In this document: positions 48,329 to 60,107 of the stretch, in pieces
Layout of the letters: every line of letters begins with the position of its first letter
Position numbering within the stretch: the stretch's first letter is position 1
Assembly (NCBI GenBank): GCA_965644295.1
Contig: CBFFRP010000208.1
Coordinates: forward strand, 1-64,000
Origin: Paraphysomonas bandaiensis
Taxonomy: Eukaryota; Chrysophyceae
DNA: 64,000 bases
Direction: 5' to 3'
Notes under the pieces: generated by a model
Databases searched by the model: none
Seen by the model: the letters and a program-made list of their open reading frames with translations, nothing else
What the model was told of the DNA's origin: nothing
Position numbers and translations under genes: made by a program

Positions 48329-49024
48329 ACCGAGTCTGTGAATTACGTGTGGAGGTTGTTTATGTGTCAGAGTGATTATGCTATTCCTCGACTCATCTGC
48401 GTGCCAATATAATGCCATGAACAGTCTCATTTAAGGGTTTTTAGAGTGAAGTAATAATAAGCAGTAATTCTTTCCTCTTGTAGTTAGTGTTCTTTCTCCA
48501 CAACGTTGTGATACTATTTCTACTTTTCATTGAGAATCGGAAATTCAATAATAGATTGCCTATAGGAAAATGGACCAGTTTGAATTCTGCAAAGTACTGT
48601 ATTGGATTCCCACGACCTTCAGGAATACAGTATATCAGGAATGGCAGAATAGTACTAAACACATTCCATTATTAAGGGAATCTAAACATGGTACTAAATA
48701 TTCCCAACTTCGTTGCAACTGAAGCGAAACTACACTATTCGGATTCAAAGAATCAACGACTATAAATCTTACAAAATTCTTCAATAACTAGAAAGTAAAA
48801 TAAAGCTAATAAAATATCAAATCAGAATAATGTGAAAATTTTATATTAGCACCGCGAATTTAACATCCACATGATGTCACACTTGAAATACAAAATCCTC
48901 CTCATGTACCCACACAGTTGATTATTCCGATTCAGTATTCACCACAACTAACTAAACAAAAACCAGTTCGATAAACTTTTCTTAGATCTTTGATAAGTAA
49001 CGAGCTTCATATAAGATACCATTC
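48329..49024. other. 3' intergenic region
   Basis: AT-rich DNA between convergent gamma-CA and membrane-protein genes. No gene or repeat recognised. Confidence 0.5.
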
Positions 49025-50521
49025 CTACGACTGATAGTCGCTCCTTGATAGAGAGCTTTCAGAACACACACTCGACTCATCGGTCTGTTCCCAATTCTGT
49101 CTACTGTGCCTCTTCACGGTTACTAGTTTTCCCGGTGCTGCTTGCCATACACCGGGGGTCTATAAAAGCAAATGCAAAGTTACCTAAATATATATTGCTA
49201 AACAGAGATATATACGCACCTTGGAAGGAGATTGAATGTCATCTGAGTCTGATGGAGGGCAAAGGTCTTTATTAGTTGAACTAGACTGGGAAAGTAGAGG
49301 TGGTGGCGGAGCGCCCGACGATGACCTTCGTTGCTCAGATAATAGCGGCGGGGCGGACGACGCCTTAACCTGACTTGACAATAACGGGGGAGGGGGCCCA
49401 GATAGAGGAGCCCTATGCTGGGGAAGCGGTGGTGGAGCAGATGGGAAACTAGAAGCCCTATCATTGTCGCTGCTACTACTACTACTGTGCTCTAAGTATC
49501 CCGCCATTCCTGTCATAAATGCTGCTGGTCGAATTCCCTCATTTTCAGCATCATTATCGTAAGTTTCTCTAATATCCTCATCATGTTCGCCAGCTCTAGT
49601 ATAAGCAGCAGGGAGGCCGTCCTCTTTGTACCATCCTTCTTCTCGATCTCGCCATTTCACACCACCGCCGCCTCTCCTACCACTCCGAAGCCCCCGTAAC
49701 TTCTTAAGCCAGCTTTTCTTGTCCTGTTGCTTTGTATGTTTCTGAGACTTTTTTTCTGCACGTTTTTCGGCATGGGCTTGCTTTTTCTCCTTCACACGCT
49801 CTACAACACTAGAAATCCACTGGGAAACGGCAGTATAGGCTGTCCTCACGGATGCACACAATAATTCCCACTGAGAAAGTGCCCAGTCCTTCATGGTTCC
49901 ATCCTTACGCTCACCACCAATATCACTACTGGCCTTATCATCTCCACTCACCGATGTCCGGGAGCTCTCATCGAGCTTGTTGAATTCATAATCTCGGTTG
50001 AAGTAGATAAGGTAGAAATAAATCGCAAGTCCCATAACAATAAGTAGAAAGAAAAAAACACCAGCAGATATACCAATTATTTCCCACACAGAAAGTAAAG
50101 TAGAAGAGCCGCTACCATCGTCATAACAGGGACAAATGTGAACAAATTCCAGGCCACCAGCACGATTCTTACAGTCAGACGGAGAGGAGCACGACGACAA
50201 CTGTACCCCTTTGTCAGCATACACCCTAGCGTCACAGTTGGCATAACATCCACCATAAGATCCATACAACTCATTGTTGTTTAACGTCATATCGGTGTTA
50301 CAAACATCGACTGTTAACAAGTTAAAGGGTCAACAGTGTGGTCGATAGCAGTTACCTGATGCAAACTTACAGTTCATTCTACTTATAGCAGCATCCACAC
50401 ATGTGAATCCTTTATGCTGACACACTTCATTGCATGTTCGAGATATATCAGCGGAATATGTGTATCTTATATGGGCATCTGCTGATGCAATAGTGTAAAA
50501 TATGACGGGGATGAAGAGCAT
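49025..50521 (-). CDS. Type I membrane protein, Cys-rich ectodomain, Pro-rich tail (family member A)
   Basis: Three exons (50521-50356, 50310-49220, 49159-49025) encode 463 aa. A signal peptide (MLFIPVIFYTIASADA) precedes an ectodomain of about 120 residues with Cys in the pattern CNEVCQHKGFTC, MNC, GGCYANC, two further Cys and a CPC just before the single membrane helix (IIGISAGVFFFLLIVMGLAI). The cytoplasmic part has a Trp-containing helix (DWALSQWELLCASVRTAYTA), a Lys-rich coiled stretch, an acidic region and Pro-rich blocks such as APPPLPQHRAPLSGPPPPLL. The divergent neighbour at 51310 encodes a shorter paralogue. I know no named family; receptor or adhesion function is only inferred from topology. 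Confidence 0.75.
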
Positions 50522-51309
50522 CTTCTATATATATATATACGTGTAAGTGCAGTCCCTCAGCAGTGTGTTGTTAGTGCAGGTGACACATACAGGGATGGTT
50601 CTCAGATCACGACTTGTGGTGGTTCTGTTAATGGAGAGGGGAGCCGGACAACTCCATGTATCTGTGGACTCCGTGGTACATGGTACACCTACATACACCC
50701 ATCCATGTACATCCATGATACACATACATACATGCAGCATATCATACTGTTGTACATGGAATACGCTGCTGATGTTCCATATTCTATGATCTCTTCTATA
50801 TACAGGTGTATACCTCCACTACAGTACCACGCACCTTCAAATATTTCAACCACTAGACGTGGGGAGGGTTAGGGTTACATGGACATCACCAGCACCACAG
50901 CAGTAGTGCCAAAATTTTGGTTATGAAACCAGCAACGGCTGTTCGTATAGGTACACTGGTACAAGTATAGTATGGTATGGTACGGTACGGTATGGAACAG
51001 TGTGGGGTGTATAGCATAGCACTGCACAGCACATCAACAGCAGCATCCACAGCAGTGTGCAGCAGATAGATCCACCTGATTGTTACAGCAGTATACATAT
51101 ACAGCAGTGCATACATCTCCTAGAGGATAAACAACACCAACTGATCTTATAGTTAATCTACAGCAGCATCATGATCGGTGAGGTGTATAGCGTCTAGTCT
51201 CCGTTAGTTTATCATCACATACACACAGTAACTGTGACTCTATTAAACATATAGTATACACATATACAAATACCTACACTATATGAGTCCCATCTCTCTC
51301 CCCGCAATA
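50522..51309. promoter_or_regulatory. Shared divergent promoter region of the membrane-protein pair
   Basis: 788 bp (to the inner Met) separate the two paralogues. It holds ATATATATATACGTG next to the left start, ACATACATACATGCAGC, a GGTATGGTACGG-type run (50970-50995), and many CAGCAG words (51020-51160), e.g. ACAGCAGTATACATATACAG. It also has AGGGTTAGGGTTA near 50867. Confidence 0.5.
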
Positions 51310-52152
51310 ATGAAACTGAACGTGCTACTGCTATTGATATGTGCGGATGTGTTTGTAGAGGGGTCGAATGTCAATATTGTTCATGTCACTGACAAGATAG
51401 GTCAGTCCTGCATGTCTGTATGCCAGTCGAAGGGGTTAACATGCTACGATAATTTTATTGAGGAGATGCAATGTGCATCTGCTGCCACTGAAGCCTGCGG
51501 AGTAAAATCCGTTAATGATTTAAGTGAGAGTATTCATTGCGATAAAGGCGGTTGCTATGCTAACTGTCGGTATCAGCAGTATGCCGATAGGGGAACGGCG
51601 TATATGACATGTTACTCAGAGCCATCGTGTCATATGATGTCGGCCGGATCACACACGTTTTCGCAAGTCTGTCCTTGTGCAATTGTAGATGACTCAGGTT
51701 CAATTTTTCATATTATGACGTGGCAAGTCGTGGGAATTGCTATATTAGGGACACTTGTTTTTGTCTTGGTCATTGCAACTCTTCATTACTTTTTCCCGTC
51801 GCTTTTCCCCACCAGGTATTAGTATAAGGTGCATTCACATTTCTTTTTTAATTTTTGTATTCACAGAGATAGTATATACAAGAAGATGGGCTTTGGTGGT
51901 GATTCGCCATCTTTTATGGATTCAATTCGACAAGTCCCTCAACTTGTGTCGGACTGGTTCGTCAGCCTCTGGGAAGCAATCTGTAACAAAGTATCTGGTG
52001 CTTTTTCCTCTGTTCGTAGTTCTGTAGAGGCGTCTTCCGCTGCAGCTGCAGAGAGTCGCCGGAAGAGGCGCTTAATGCGTAAAAAGAAACGCGGACAGCA
52101 TTCCGCTTTGAACACTGAGATGGACGAGTCAATGGATATGGAAATTGGATAA
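51310..52152 (+). CDS. Type I membrane protein, Cys-rich ectodomain (family member B)
   Basis: Two exons (51310-51815, 51867-52152) encode 263 aa; an in-frame Met at 51283 would add nine residues, but the inner Met gives the better signal peptide (MKLNVLLLLICADVFVEGS). The ectodomain repeats the Cys layout of member A: SCMSVCQSKGLTC, MQC, GGCYANC, and CPC before the helix (VVGIAILGTLVFVLVIATL). Member B has one extra Cys pair region (EACGVKS...IHC). The cytoplasmic tail is short, with a Trp helix (LVSDWFVSLWEAICNK), an Ala/Ser run and a basic cluster RRKRRLMRKKKR; it lacks the Pro-rich part. Divergently transcribed from member A. Confidence 0.75.
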
Positions 52153-53046
52153 TGAATATGAAGTGCTCTCGAGTAGGTACTGGTAGGGCGGTGTTATTCA
52201 GTAGGTCATTATGTTATTTGGTCATGATGTCTGTAATAATAACCCCGTAATTTTCAATATTGTCAAGTCAATGCTTGTTCAATATCATGGCACTAAGCCC
52301 CGCTGCATGGTTCCACAGTAATGTTCATTTCTCATTAAAGAATTCATTAGAGCTATATGTAGTAGATTCTGTGCGCTCATTTTAGTAGATTATGGTTACA
52401 TCCTGTGAATCTATGAATATACAACTCTATTAACTTTATTACAGGGTATTTGAGCTATACCTTAATTCTTTATTCACAGTTGTATAGTGCACAGCTTCGG
52501 ACTTAAGCGCTAAATTAAAGTTTAGTGCGAATTACAACACAGTATATAATATATTTATAGCCGTAATGTGAACATTTTCTGATATCGGCATTATAAATTA
52601 TAGTTACAGGTTGCAGAAATCAATTCCTATTTATTGCAAACACTTACAAAGTACTTAATCGTTTCTCGGGCCTGCTTAATCCTGAAAATAGAAAATGCAA
52701 TATGTAATAATGTCCTAATTTCCCCAAATATTATAGTTAACATTTAACATCACTTCGATTACCGATTACAGCTTAAGATATTGACTAATACCAAAGCTAC
52801 AGAATATGGTTTGCTTGGCATCAATAAAATTGCAACAACTTCTACATATCAGTATACATGCATTTGTGACGGAGCTCATAAAATTAGTAGACTTAAATAA
52901 GATGCAAGGTATATGGCATTCGATGAAATGAAGCCACTGTAGCTAACGGCTTGTACACTAAGACACTCAAAACCGACGACAGTGCAAAAGTGCTCATCGT
53001 ACAGCGAAATATGACGGCAATAAGTTATTATATACTATAAATGACA
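52153..53046. other. 3' intergenic region
   Basis: AT-rich, between convergent gene ends. No gene, repeat or RNA recognised. Confidence 0.5.
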
Positions 53047-53674
53047 CTACTGTTTCCCTTTCAGTAGCAAATCTTTGGCTTCATTCACTTTGGCAGCAAT
53101 AAATGGCGACCCTCCGCGATCTGGATGGTTATTGATAAGAATTCTGCGATGCGCATCTTTTATTCTGTCTACAGTGGCGGATTCTCGTACTCCCAATATA
53201 AGCGCAGCTTCCCTTTTCGTCATTTTGTCCTCAAATCCACCTGTATTATGCATCAACTAGTTGCCCCATATAAGTCATAAGTTACTTACCATCATAAAAA
53301 GTGGTCGCAAAGAAAGATTTAAAAAACCCTTCATTAGAAGCAGACGAGTTATCAGATTGTTTGTCAGTGGAACTATTATTAGAGGCCGATGCCTCCGCCT
53401 CAGCTGCTTTACTCTTGTTAGCTTGATACTCTTCATATGCCTTCATACCAACACGAGCCGTTACTGCCACTGCAAGGACACTAACGCCCCCTAAAATCAA
53501 TGTGTTCTCTCGTCTCGGTGTGATGCTATAGTGTCTTCTTATAGGCGTAATAGACAATCCAGAGTCATGCGTTGACTTGTTATCGCTATAATATAATCCA
53601 TGAGAGGAGTGACGGAGCAGTTGTTTAGCTGCTTGATGTGAGTATGATCGTGATTGTCTTAACGTACTGATCAT
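53047..53674 (-). CDS. PAM18: PAM18/TIM14-type J-domain protein of the mitochondrial import motor
   Basis: Two exons (53674-53290, 53240-53047) encode 192 aa. The N-terminus is Arg/Ser-rich ([20 protein letters not shown]) as in mitochondrial targeting, then one membrane helix ([20 protein letters not shown]), a Ser/Asn/Ala spacer and a C-terminal J domain of the short PAM18 type: [20 protein letters not shown], then [22 protein letters not shown] is intact, so it should stimulate mtHsp70 at the TIM23 channel. The start at 53674 gives the presequence directly. Paralogues of the DNAJC15 type cannot be excluded. Confidence 0.92.
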
Positions 53675-54270
53675 GATAATCAATGCTCAGATATGTAATC
53701 TATGGACTGTTAATTGTCGTATAAATGACTGTCGTGATGCACTGAGACTGAGAGCAGAGCAGATGAGTGTGTTCTATGAGGTCGCTTCTGTTTTTGTTCG
53801 AGTTCCGATGATTGGTACATACAGTCTATACTGCTGTCTGTCTGTATATGTATGTATGAGGATGGTATTCCAAAAAAACAACAGGGATGATAATGGATGG
53901 AGGACAGATACTATCATGTAGACGGGCTACGATACCGGACGACACTACCGGTTCATCACAATATACTGAATTTCAGGATTTCTAGTGAGAAAAACATGCA
54001 TGTGTTTTTCCGTTTCAGTCATATGGAGCAGTGCATACATACTGTACATACATATACATACACTGCTGTAGCTACTAACTGCATGAGTAGATGCGTGTGG
54101 ATTGTTTGCTTTAATGAAATGATTCGATCAAGCGTTAGGTCGGTAACATCTGTGCTCAGGCCACAGTTGTCGGTAGATATAGATGCAGTATGAGTGTGGT
54201 CATATAGTTATATACAGCAGAAGTCTCTCTTCGACCATACAGATATAACCATACCAGCATACACATTAAC
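53675..54270. promoter_or_regulatory. Divergent intergenic region, PAM18 / polytopic protein
   Basis: 596 bp with TACATACTGTACATACATAT (54037), CTGCTGTAGC (54064) and TACAGCAG (54215) shortly before the right-hand start. Confidence 0.45.
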
Positions 54271-56409
54271 ATGCTAACAGTGCCGTCTCGTCACTCATCC
54301 GACTATGAAGTCTACAATAAAAACACTGTTAATTTTTTCTGGTCGGAGAAGTGTGTGTTGGTGGTGAAGTATCTTCAGGTCTATGGTGTCATGTGGAACA
54401 TGGCTCAAGTCTGGAAGTGGCCCTATATTTGGATCGCATGGACGCAGTGGACTGTTTGGTTTAACTTGGATTGGTTCAGCACATCGTCTAGAGGTGCTCT
54501 GAGAGGGAAATCACAGACAGATATTAACAAATGGGGTGAGTTGGATGGGTATTTAGTTATCTATGCTCTACCTTTTATTATTGTACCGGTTGTTTGCATC
54601 CTGATGACTGTGCTGTATCAACAGCTCCTCAAACGACGCAAATTTCAGCTGCAAGGGTATACAGCAGCAACTACGGCTCTTCTGCTCCAATTTTTGCAAT
54701 TATCATATATGCCTGTTTGTCTGGCTGTTTCACGCGTATTCTACTGTGAGACCAACGGAGAGTTATCCGTGGACCCCTCCAAGCGCTGCTGGACTGGTGA
54801 ACATTTGGTTGTATCGATATGCTGCTTACTGTTGGGTGTTCCACTATTTATTGGTCTACCTGCTTTGATATATCGTTATATTGACCAAACGGTGGTGTAC
54901 GACCTTGAATCTGATCACGAGAGACGACTCCAAGCGTGGGAACTGTCTTACATATTTGACCTCGACGATGTCTGGCTGAGGTTGCAGTTATGGCTAACAT
55001 CATCCTTTCGTTTACAGGGCGCATACTTCTCGTTTTATCAACTTATTTTTCAAGCCTATTGCTTAGTTCTCTTTCTTTGCTTCAGATTCAGCATCGCAGC
55101 CCAGTCCACTCTCTTTTGCTTGGGATGCGTTTTGTGTTTTTTGCTCACTCTTCGTACCCAGCCTTATCGCAATCCTTCCTCCAATGTCGTCGCTTGTGTA
55201 CTGGGTGCTTTATTAGTCGTGAATTCAGCATTTGGCATGTTCAATGCGTATGGCGTCCAAAACTCTGTCATGGTATCTGGGACAGAGACCGTGTGCCTAC
55301 TGGGATTCAACAGCGCCGGCGCCATGTGCCTGATTATTGTAGTGATATGGTGTATGTGTAGTGGTGGCTATACGTGGCCCTCACATCGAACTCTACATCG
55401 GATTAGGTCGAGCTCTCTGTGGCCTGTTGTGGAGAGATGGGTGGCCGCAGTGCGAGAAGGATATGCCGTAGATGCAGATTGTTATCTATGTTCCCCAGAG
55501 TGCGTAGATATTCTCGGACTGGAGGAACGAATTAGAGCTCTGCGTCGAGCCTGGCTAGATGCATCATCTGTTGGAAGTGTGTTCACAGTAATTTTAAGCG
55601 ATGCCTTAGAGCAGTTGCTACGCACTCACGCTGTAATGGCGCCTGTAGCTCTCAGGGGCAAAGAGGTGTGGGATAAAGCCTGGATAAGTGGAGGGCGAGA
55701 AGCGTTTATGAAGAGGGAGCGTACATATAAACTGGTCCCCCCTCGTAAGCGTAGAATAATCACAAAGCTACTGGCACTCAAAGCTTTCATTGGTGACCGC
55801 TCTATCCGCCGATTAGATGATGACGATCCCGACTATGACGAGTTCGGAATGTCAATGACAGTTCGCCGCCAGTTAACATCTATGCTTGTTGGCAGCACAG
55901 ACGCTGATGATATGCACCATCGACGCAATTCAACATTCGCGCCAAAGTCTCGTCTAGCTGCGGAGGAAGAGAAAAAGAGAAAGGAGATGTGGTCCAGTGA
56001 CGATGCACATGAGAAGTCGGCTCTGATCGTCAGGGATCTTACGGAAAAGACGGAAGCATTCCTTAAGACGTGTAAGAAGGAAAAGGAGGAAATGGATATC
56101 GTTGTTAGTTTACTGCGACAATGGGACGACATCGTATGTCAGTACGAGAAACACGAACTAGAGGGAGGTGCTGGTTTTTCAGATACTAACGCTGAGGAAT
56201 GGTTCACCTACAGACACATTCTGAGCAACATCCTCAGGGAAATGGATCCACTGGTAGACGCGGAGTCTGAAGGGTCAATTTACTCCACCATGGACGATCA
56301 ATTTGACCAAGCTGAAGATGTTGTGGAGCCTTCATTAACGGAAGAAATACAACAACAGGCACAGGGAATGCTATCTCTGAGTAGTCGTGATGTATCAGAT
56401 AAAGTCTAA
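54271..56409 (+). CDS. Polytopic membrane protein, GCC/TRP-like transmembrane domain
   Basis: A single uninterrupted frame of 712 aa. The opening KYLQVYGVMWNMAQVWKWPY and the Trp-rich re-entrant segment before the helices resemble the membrane domain of GCC2/GCC3-repeat, TRP-like proteins common in stramenopiles and alveolates. I count seven likely helices (about residues 94-400), e.g. LVIYALPFIIVPVVCILMTV and LFCLGCVLCFLLTL. The ectodomain usual in that family is absent. The C-terminal 300 residues are cytosolic, charged, with a coiled-coil (LTEKTEAFLKTCKKEKEEMD). Channel or receptor function is inference. No introns, unlike most neighbours. Confidence 0.7.
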   Translation: MLTVPSRHSSDYEVYNKNTVNFFWSEKCVLVVKYLQVYGVMWNMAQVWKWPYIWIAWTQWTVWFNLDWFSTSSRGALRGKSQTDINKWGELDGYLVIYALPFIIVPVVCILMTVLYQQLLKRRKFQLQGYTAATTALLLQFLQLSYMPVCLAVSRVFYCETNGELSVDPSKRCWTGEHLVVSICCLLLGVPLFIGLPALIYRYIDQTVVYDLESDHERRLQAWELSYIFDLDDVWLRLQLWLTSSFRLQGAYFSFYQLIFQAYCLVLFLCFRFSIAAQSTLFCLGCVLCFLLTLRTQPYRNPSSNVVACVLGALLVVNSAFGMFNAYGVQNSVMVSGTETVCLLGFNSAGAMCLIIVVIWCMCSGGYTWPSHRTLHRIRSSSLWPVVERWVAAVREGYAVDADCYLCSPECVDILGLEERIRALRRAWLDASSVGSVFTVILSDALEQLLRTHAVMAPVALRGKEVWDKAWISGGREAFMKRERTYKLVPPRKRRIITKLLALKAFIGDRSIRRLDDDDPDYDEFGMSMTVRRQLTSMLVGSTDADDMHHRRNSTFAPKSRLAAEEEKKRKEMWSSDDAHEKSALIVRDLTEKTEAFLKTCKKEKEEMDIVVSLLRQWDDIVCQYEKHELEGGAGFSDTNAEEWFTYRHILSNILREMDPLVDAESEGSIYSTMDDQFDQAEDVVEPSLTEEIQQQAQGMLSLSSRDVSDKV

Positions 56410-58032
56410 ATTCCCATCGAACTTCTGAAATAATGTAGATATATACTATTTTGATAGTAATCGTTAGAATTTTGTACATGCGACTTATAGTAATTAAATA
56501 GATATAATGCCTAATAATTAGTGATATTTTTAAGGAATAGATCTCAGGATGTATCAGAAATCTCGATTTGTAACCTCGTTGCCCTACAAGCTATCGAAGA
56601 AGATATTGTCATTCATTATAAAGTAGTCCTGCAATACTGCAACATGTATTGTTGAGTACTAAAAACTTTTGCCATTCAGACAGATAACAATTCACAGTAT
56701 ATAACGCCGAAGTAAAGATATTCTTAAATAATTTCTAAGTCGGGGAAAAGGTGAAATGATGAAAGAAGACTCCGGGACTATATATTTACCTATTAAAAGC
56801 ATTCAGTAGAGACTGATGGCTTACATCATAACTGTATTAACCTGTCATCTATAATATCTACAATCATTAGTAGCTACTATATTACATCGCTCTTATGTAG
56901 TCATACACTCCAGGACGAGTTCCAATGTCGGCTTCTTCAGACCAGATACATAGTAATACTTATCGCTGCAACAAGTCTAACTGAGTATCGCTAAACATTT
57001 CTCAATGTACACTAATGCGTGATGGTCTCTTATTAATTGAAAACATGACTAAGCACTATGTTCATAGATATAAAAAGAAAACACACGTCATGATGTGACG
57101 GGACGAAACACAATGTGTGAGACTGACATTAGATCATGACAGAGGGGTTCTCTGGATACAAAGAGCTTACTATCGATTGCCTGTGTACACCAGTCAAGCA
57201 GATATAAGCCTCTCATGTGTGTTACCTGGTGAGCACTCCAAGATGAACCAGCCCTTCATTGTACTTCACCTCTGCCTCTGCCGGGGCAAGGGAAACATTC
57301 TCTCTAAATTCTGTCCTCACTCTTCTATAGGCGTATGATCGAAAGTTATAGTCCTGATCACAGTGTCAGTACACACATACACAGACACACATACACAGGC
57401 ATATACATATATATACATATATATACATGGAACAGCGAAACGAGTTGTGACTTACAGTAAAGTTCTTTGCTGCCCTGAGAAGGGAACGATAGAGGAATAA
57501 GGGGTTCCTTGGTTGCATGTTAGTGATTCAGTGGGTGGTAATAAGGTGGCTGTGATCAGTGTATGTATATATGTTTGTATGAGTATGTGTGTATGAGCAT
57601 TAATGGACTGCCTGGTGTGCGTGTTCTGCAACTCTATTCTATAGAGGTATACTGCTGTAGTACACTATATACGTACAGCTGTATGTCTGTCTGTGTACTG
57701 GTATATCAGTCCAGAGTCATACATCTGACACATGCATATCCAGCATACTGTACTGATATACTGCTGTACTGCCGTACTACCACGTATGATACCCACCTTT
57801 ACACTGGTACGTACTTGTGCAGTGTAGACTCACACACCTATACACTACAGCAGCAGTAGTTGGTACTGTAGTTGGTACTGTAGGTAGGAGGAGTATGCAG
57901 ATCCTCCTGCTGCAGACTGTGCATATAAAAGCATAGTAGTGTATATTGCAGCACAGCTCCTCCACTATCCCCCTCTCTTGCAACACCACACGCCCTGAGG
58001 TATCCTGTGCCGCAATCAACGTGTTCAGTAGC
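56410..58032. other. Intergenic region upstream of AP-1 mu
   Basis: 56.4-57.3 kb is AT-rich with nothing recognised. 57360-57960 is packed with ACATATATATACATATAT-type microsatellite and CTGCTGTA words (57650, 57760, 57843). Confidence 0.5.
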
Positions 58033-59494
58033 ATGGTGGCATCAGCAGTATTTATAATGGACCTGAAAGGGAAGGTCATCATATCCCGCAACTACAGGGG
58101 AGATATCCCTATGAACGTATCAGAGAGGTGCTCTGACCCCATCCAATCATATCATACTCATATCTATGGTCAGGTTTGCGATATATATTCAGGAGAGGGA
58201 CGAGATGGAACTACGGCCTGTATTCACAGACGAAGGCATCACGTTCGTGTATATTAAGGTACGTGGAGCGACAGGCTCTTAACAACTCCTTACTTACAGT
58301 CTACAGTGCAATAACTTATTGCTAATGGCGGTGACGAAGAGAAACTCGAATATCTCCTTACTTTTATTCTTCCTCTACAGACTGACAAATGTTAGTTGTC
58401 GACTTGTATATATATGACACGTTAATGTTGCTGTAGGTATTTAAAGATTATTTCGGGGAGTTGGAGGAGGAAAGTATCCGAGATAATTTTGTGGTAGTTT
58501 ATGAATTGCTTGACGAAACTGTGGATTTTGGCTACCCCCAGACTTGTGAATCTAGAATCCTTAGAGAGTATGATGTCACTGTTGTTATATCATTGCTAAC
58601 TTCAATCTATATAGAGTGGTAACTCAAGAGAGCAACAGGCTCGAAGTTGCGCCAAGACCCCCTGTTGCCCTCACCAACGCAGTGTCCTGGCGTTCTGAGG
58701 GTATTAAGCACAGAAAGAATGAGATATTCCTTGATGTCGTTGAGAAACTCAATTTACTCGTTTCGAGCAACGGCACGGTGCTTCATTCTGAGATTATCGG
58801 GTGCATCCAGATGAAGTCTTTCTTGTCTGGAATGCCTGAGTTGAAGTTGGGTCTCAACGACAAGCTTATGTTTGAAGCCACAGGTCGGTCTACTTCTCGA
58901 GTGAAGGCAGTTGAGTTGGAGGATATCAAGTTTCACCAGTGCGTTCGCCTTGCTCGGTTCGAGAATGACCGCACTATATCATTCATTCCTCCTGATGGAG
59001 AATTCGAGCTCATGACCTACCGCCTCAATACACATGTAAAGCCCTTGATATGGGTGGAAGCCGTAGTTGAGCCACACAGTCATTCTCGTATTGAGTACTT
59101 GATCAAGGCGAAGAGTCAATTTAAGAGCCGCTCCATTGCTAATAACGTCGAGATTGTAATCCCGGTTCCTCAGGACGTGGACTCCCCATCGTTCAAAGCC
59201 TCCATAGGCACTGTGACCTACTTTCCTGACCGTGACGCAATTATCTGGTCTATTAAGCAATTCACAGGTTCGAAGGAGTACCTAATGCGAGCGCACTTTG
59301 GCCTCCCGTCAATAACTGGAGAGGACGCTGAACATTGGCGTGCACCTATTGAAGTGAAGTTTGAAATTCCTTACTTCACTGTTTCTGGCTTGCAGGTTCG
59401 TTACCTAAAGATTATCGAAAAGTCCGGATATCAGGCTCTACCATGGGTACGCTATATTACGATGAACGGCAATTACCAACTCCGTATGAGCTAA
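58033..59494 (+). CDS. AP1M: AP-1 clathrin adaptor medium (mu) subunit
   Basis: Five exons (58033-58127, 58174-58258, 58307-58390, 58437-58567, 58615-59494) encode 424 aa, the length of AP1M1. The N-terminal longin domain starts MVASAVFIMDLKGKVIISRN; EELEEESIRDNFVVVYELLD-type residues (here GELEEESIRDNFVVVYELLD) and ALTNAVSWRSEGIKHRKNEI mark the junction to the mu-homology domain, which binds YxxPhi sorting signals. WVRYITMNGNYQLRMS is the expected C-terminus. It works in trans-Golgi/endosome sorting, recruited by Arf1-GTP, which is encoded 2 kb away. AP-1 rather than AP-2 is chosen from the N-terminus and the junction. Confidence 0.96.
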
Positions 59495-60107
59495 TCGCTT
59501 TGACTTGCTAATTACCGACCAGTTTCATGGTTCTTTGTTCTCACTAGACTTCATTGTGTGAGGAGATATATTGAGGGATATCGTAATAATAATAAGAGAA
59601 TTACTGTAATCTATAGCGTCATTAAGATGTTCCAAGCAGTGGATAGAAGCAGTAGTTAGATATCGTCGACAGTTTACCAATAAGGCGGAAGGATTTATTC
59701 TTAATCCAACTGGGGTAGCTAATAAAATTGTTGGAGCTGATCAGAGTTGAGAATATTGAACTTGTGATAATACATCGTCAATATGTCAATAGAGTATATG
59801 AGTACATTGTATATTGAGCACGTCAAAAGTATACATTATATATTATGTATTATGCACTGTTTCCTATGAAATATCTTTGTGCTTATGTCAATGAATATGT
59901 ACTATTTACTCATGTGAAAGTGATTTCATGTCCTAATCTATTCGATTAGGGTTAGGGTCATAACTTTAAGAATGTCAAGATATTAACTACAATTCTATAT
60001 TCGACTGAATGATATAAAATTAATTAACTGAATTATACTCAATTACTTAAAAGACCACATGAATTACTCACAAATGAATAAGGTCCTTGAACATATAGCT
60101 ATGATTG
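59495..60107. other. 3' intergenic region
   Basis: AT-rich, between convergent ends of AP-1 mu and BuGZ genes. Contains ATTAGGGTTAGGGTC at 59945. Nothing else. Confidence 0.5.

Noticed and set aside
50867-50880. AGGGTTAGGGTTA, telomere-like, and ATTAGGGTTAGGGTC at 59945
   Set aside because: Only two units each and far from an end; too short to call interstitial telomeres.
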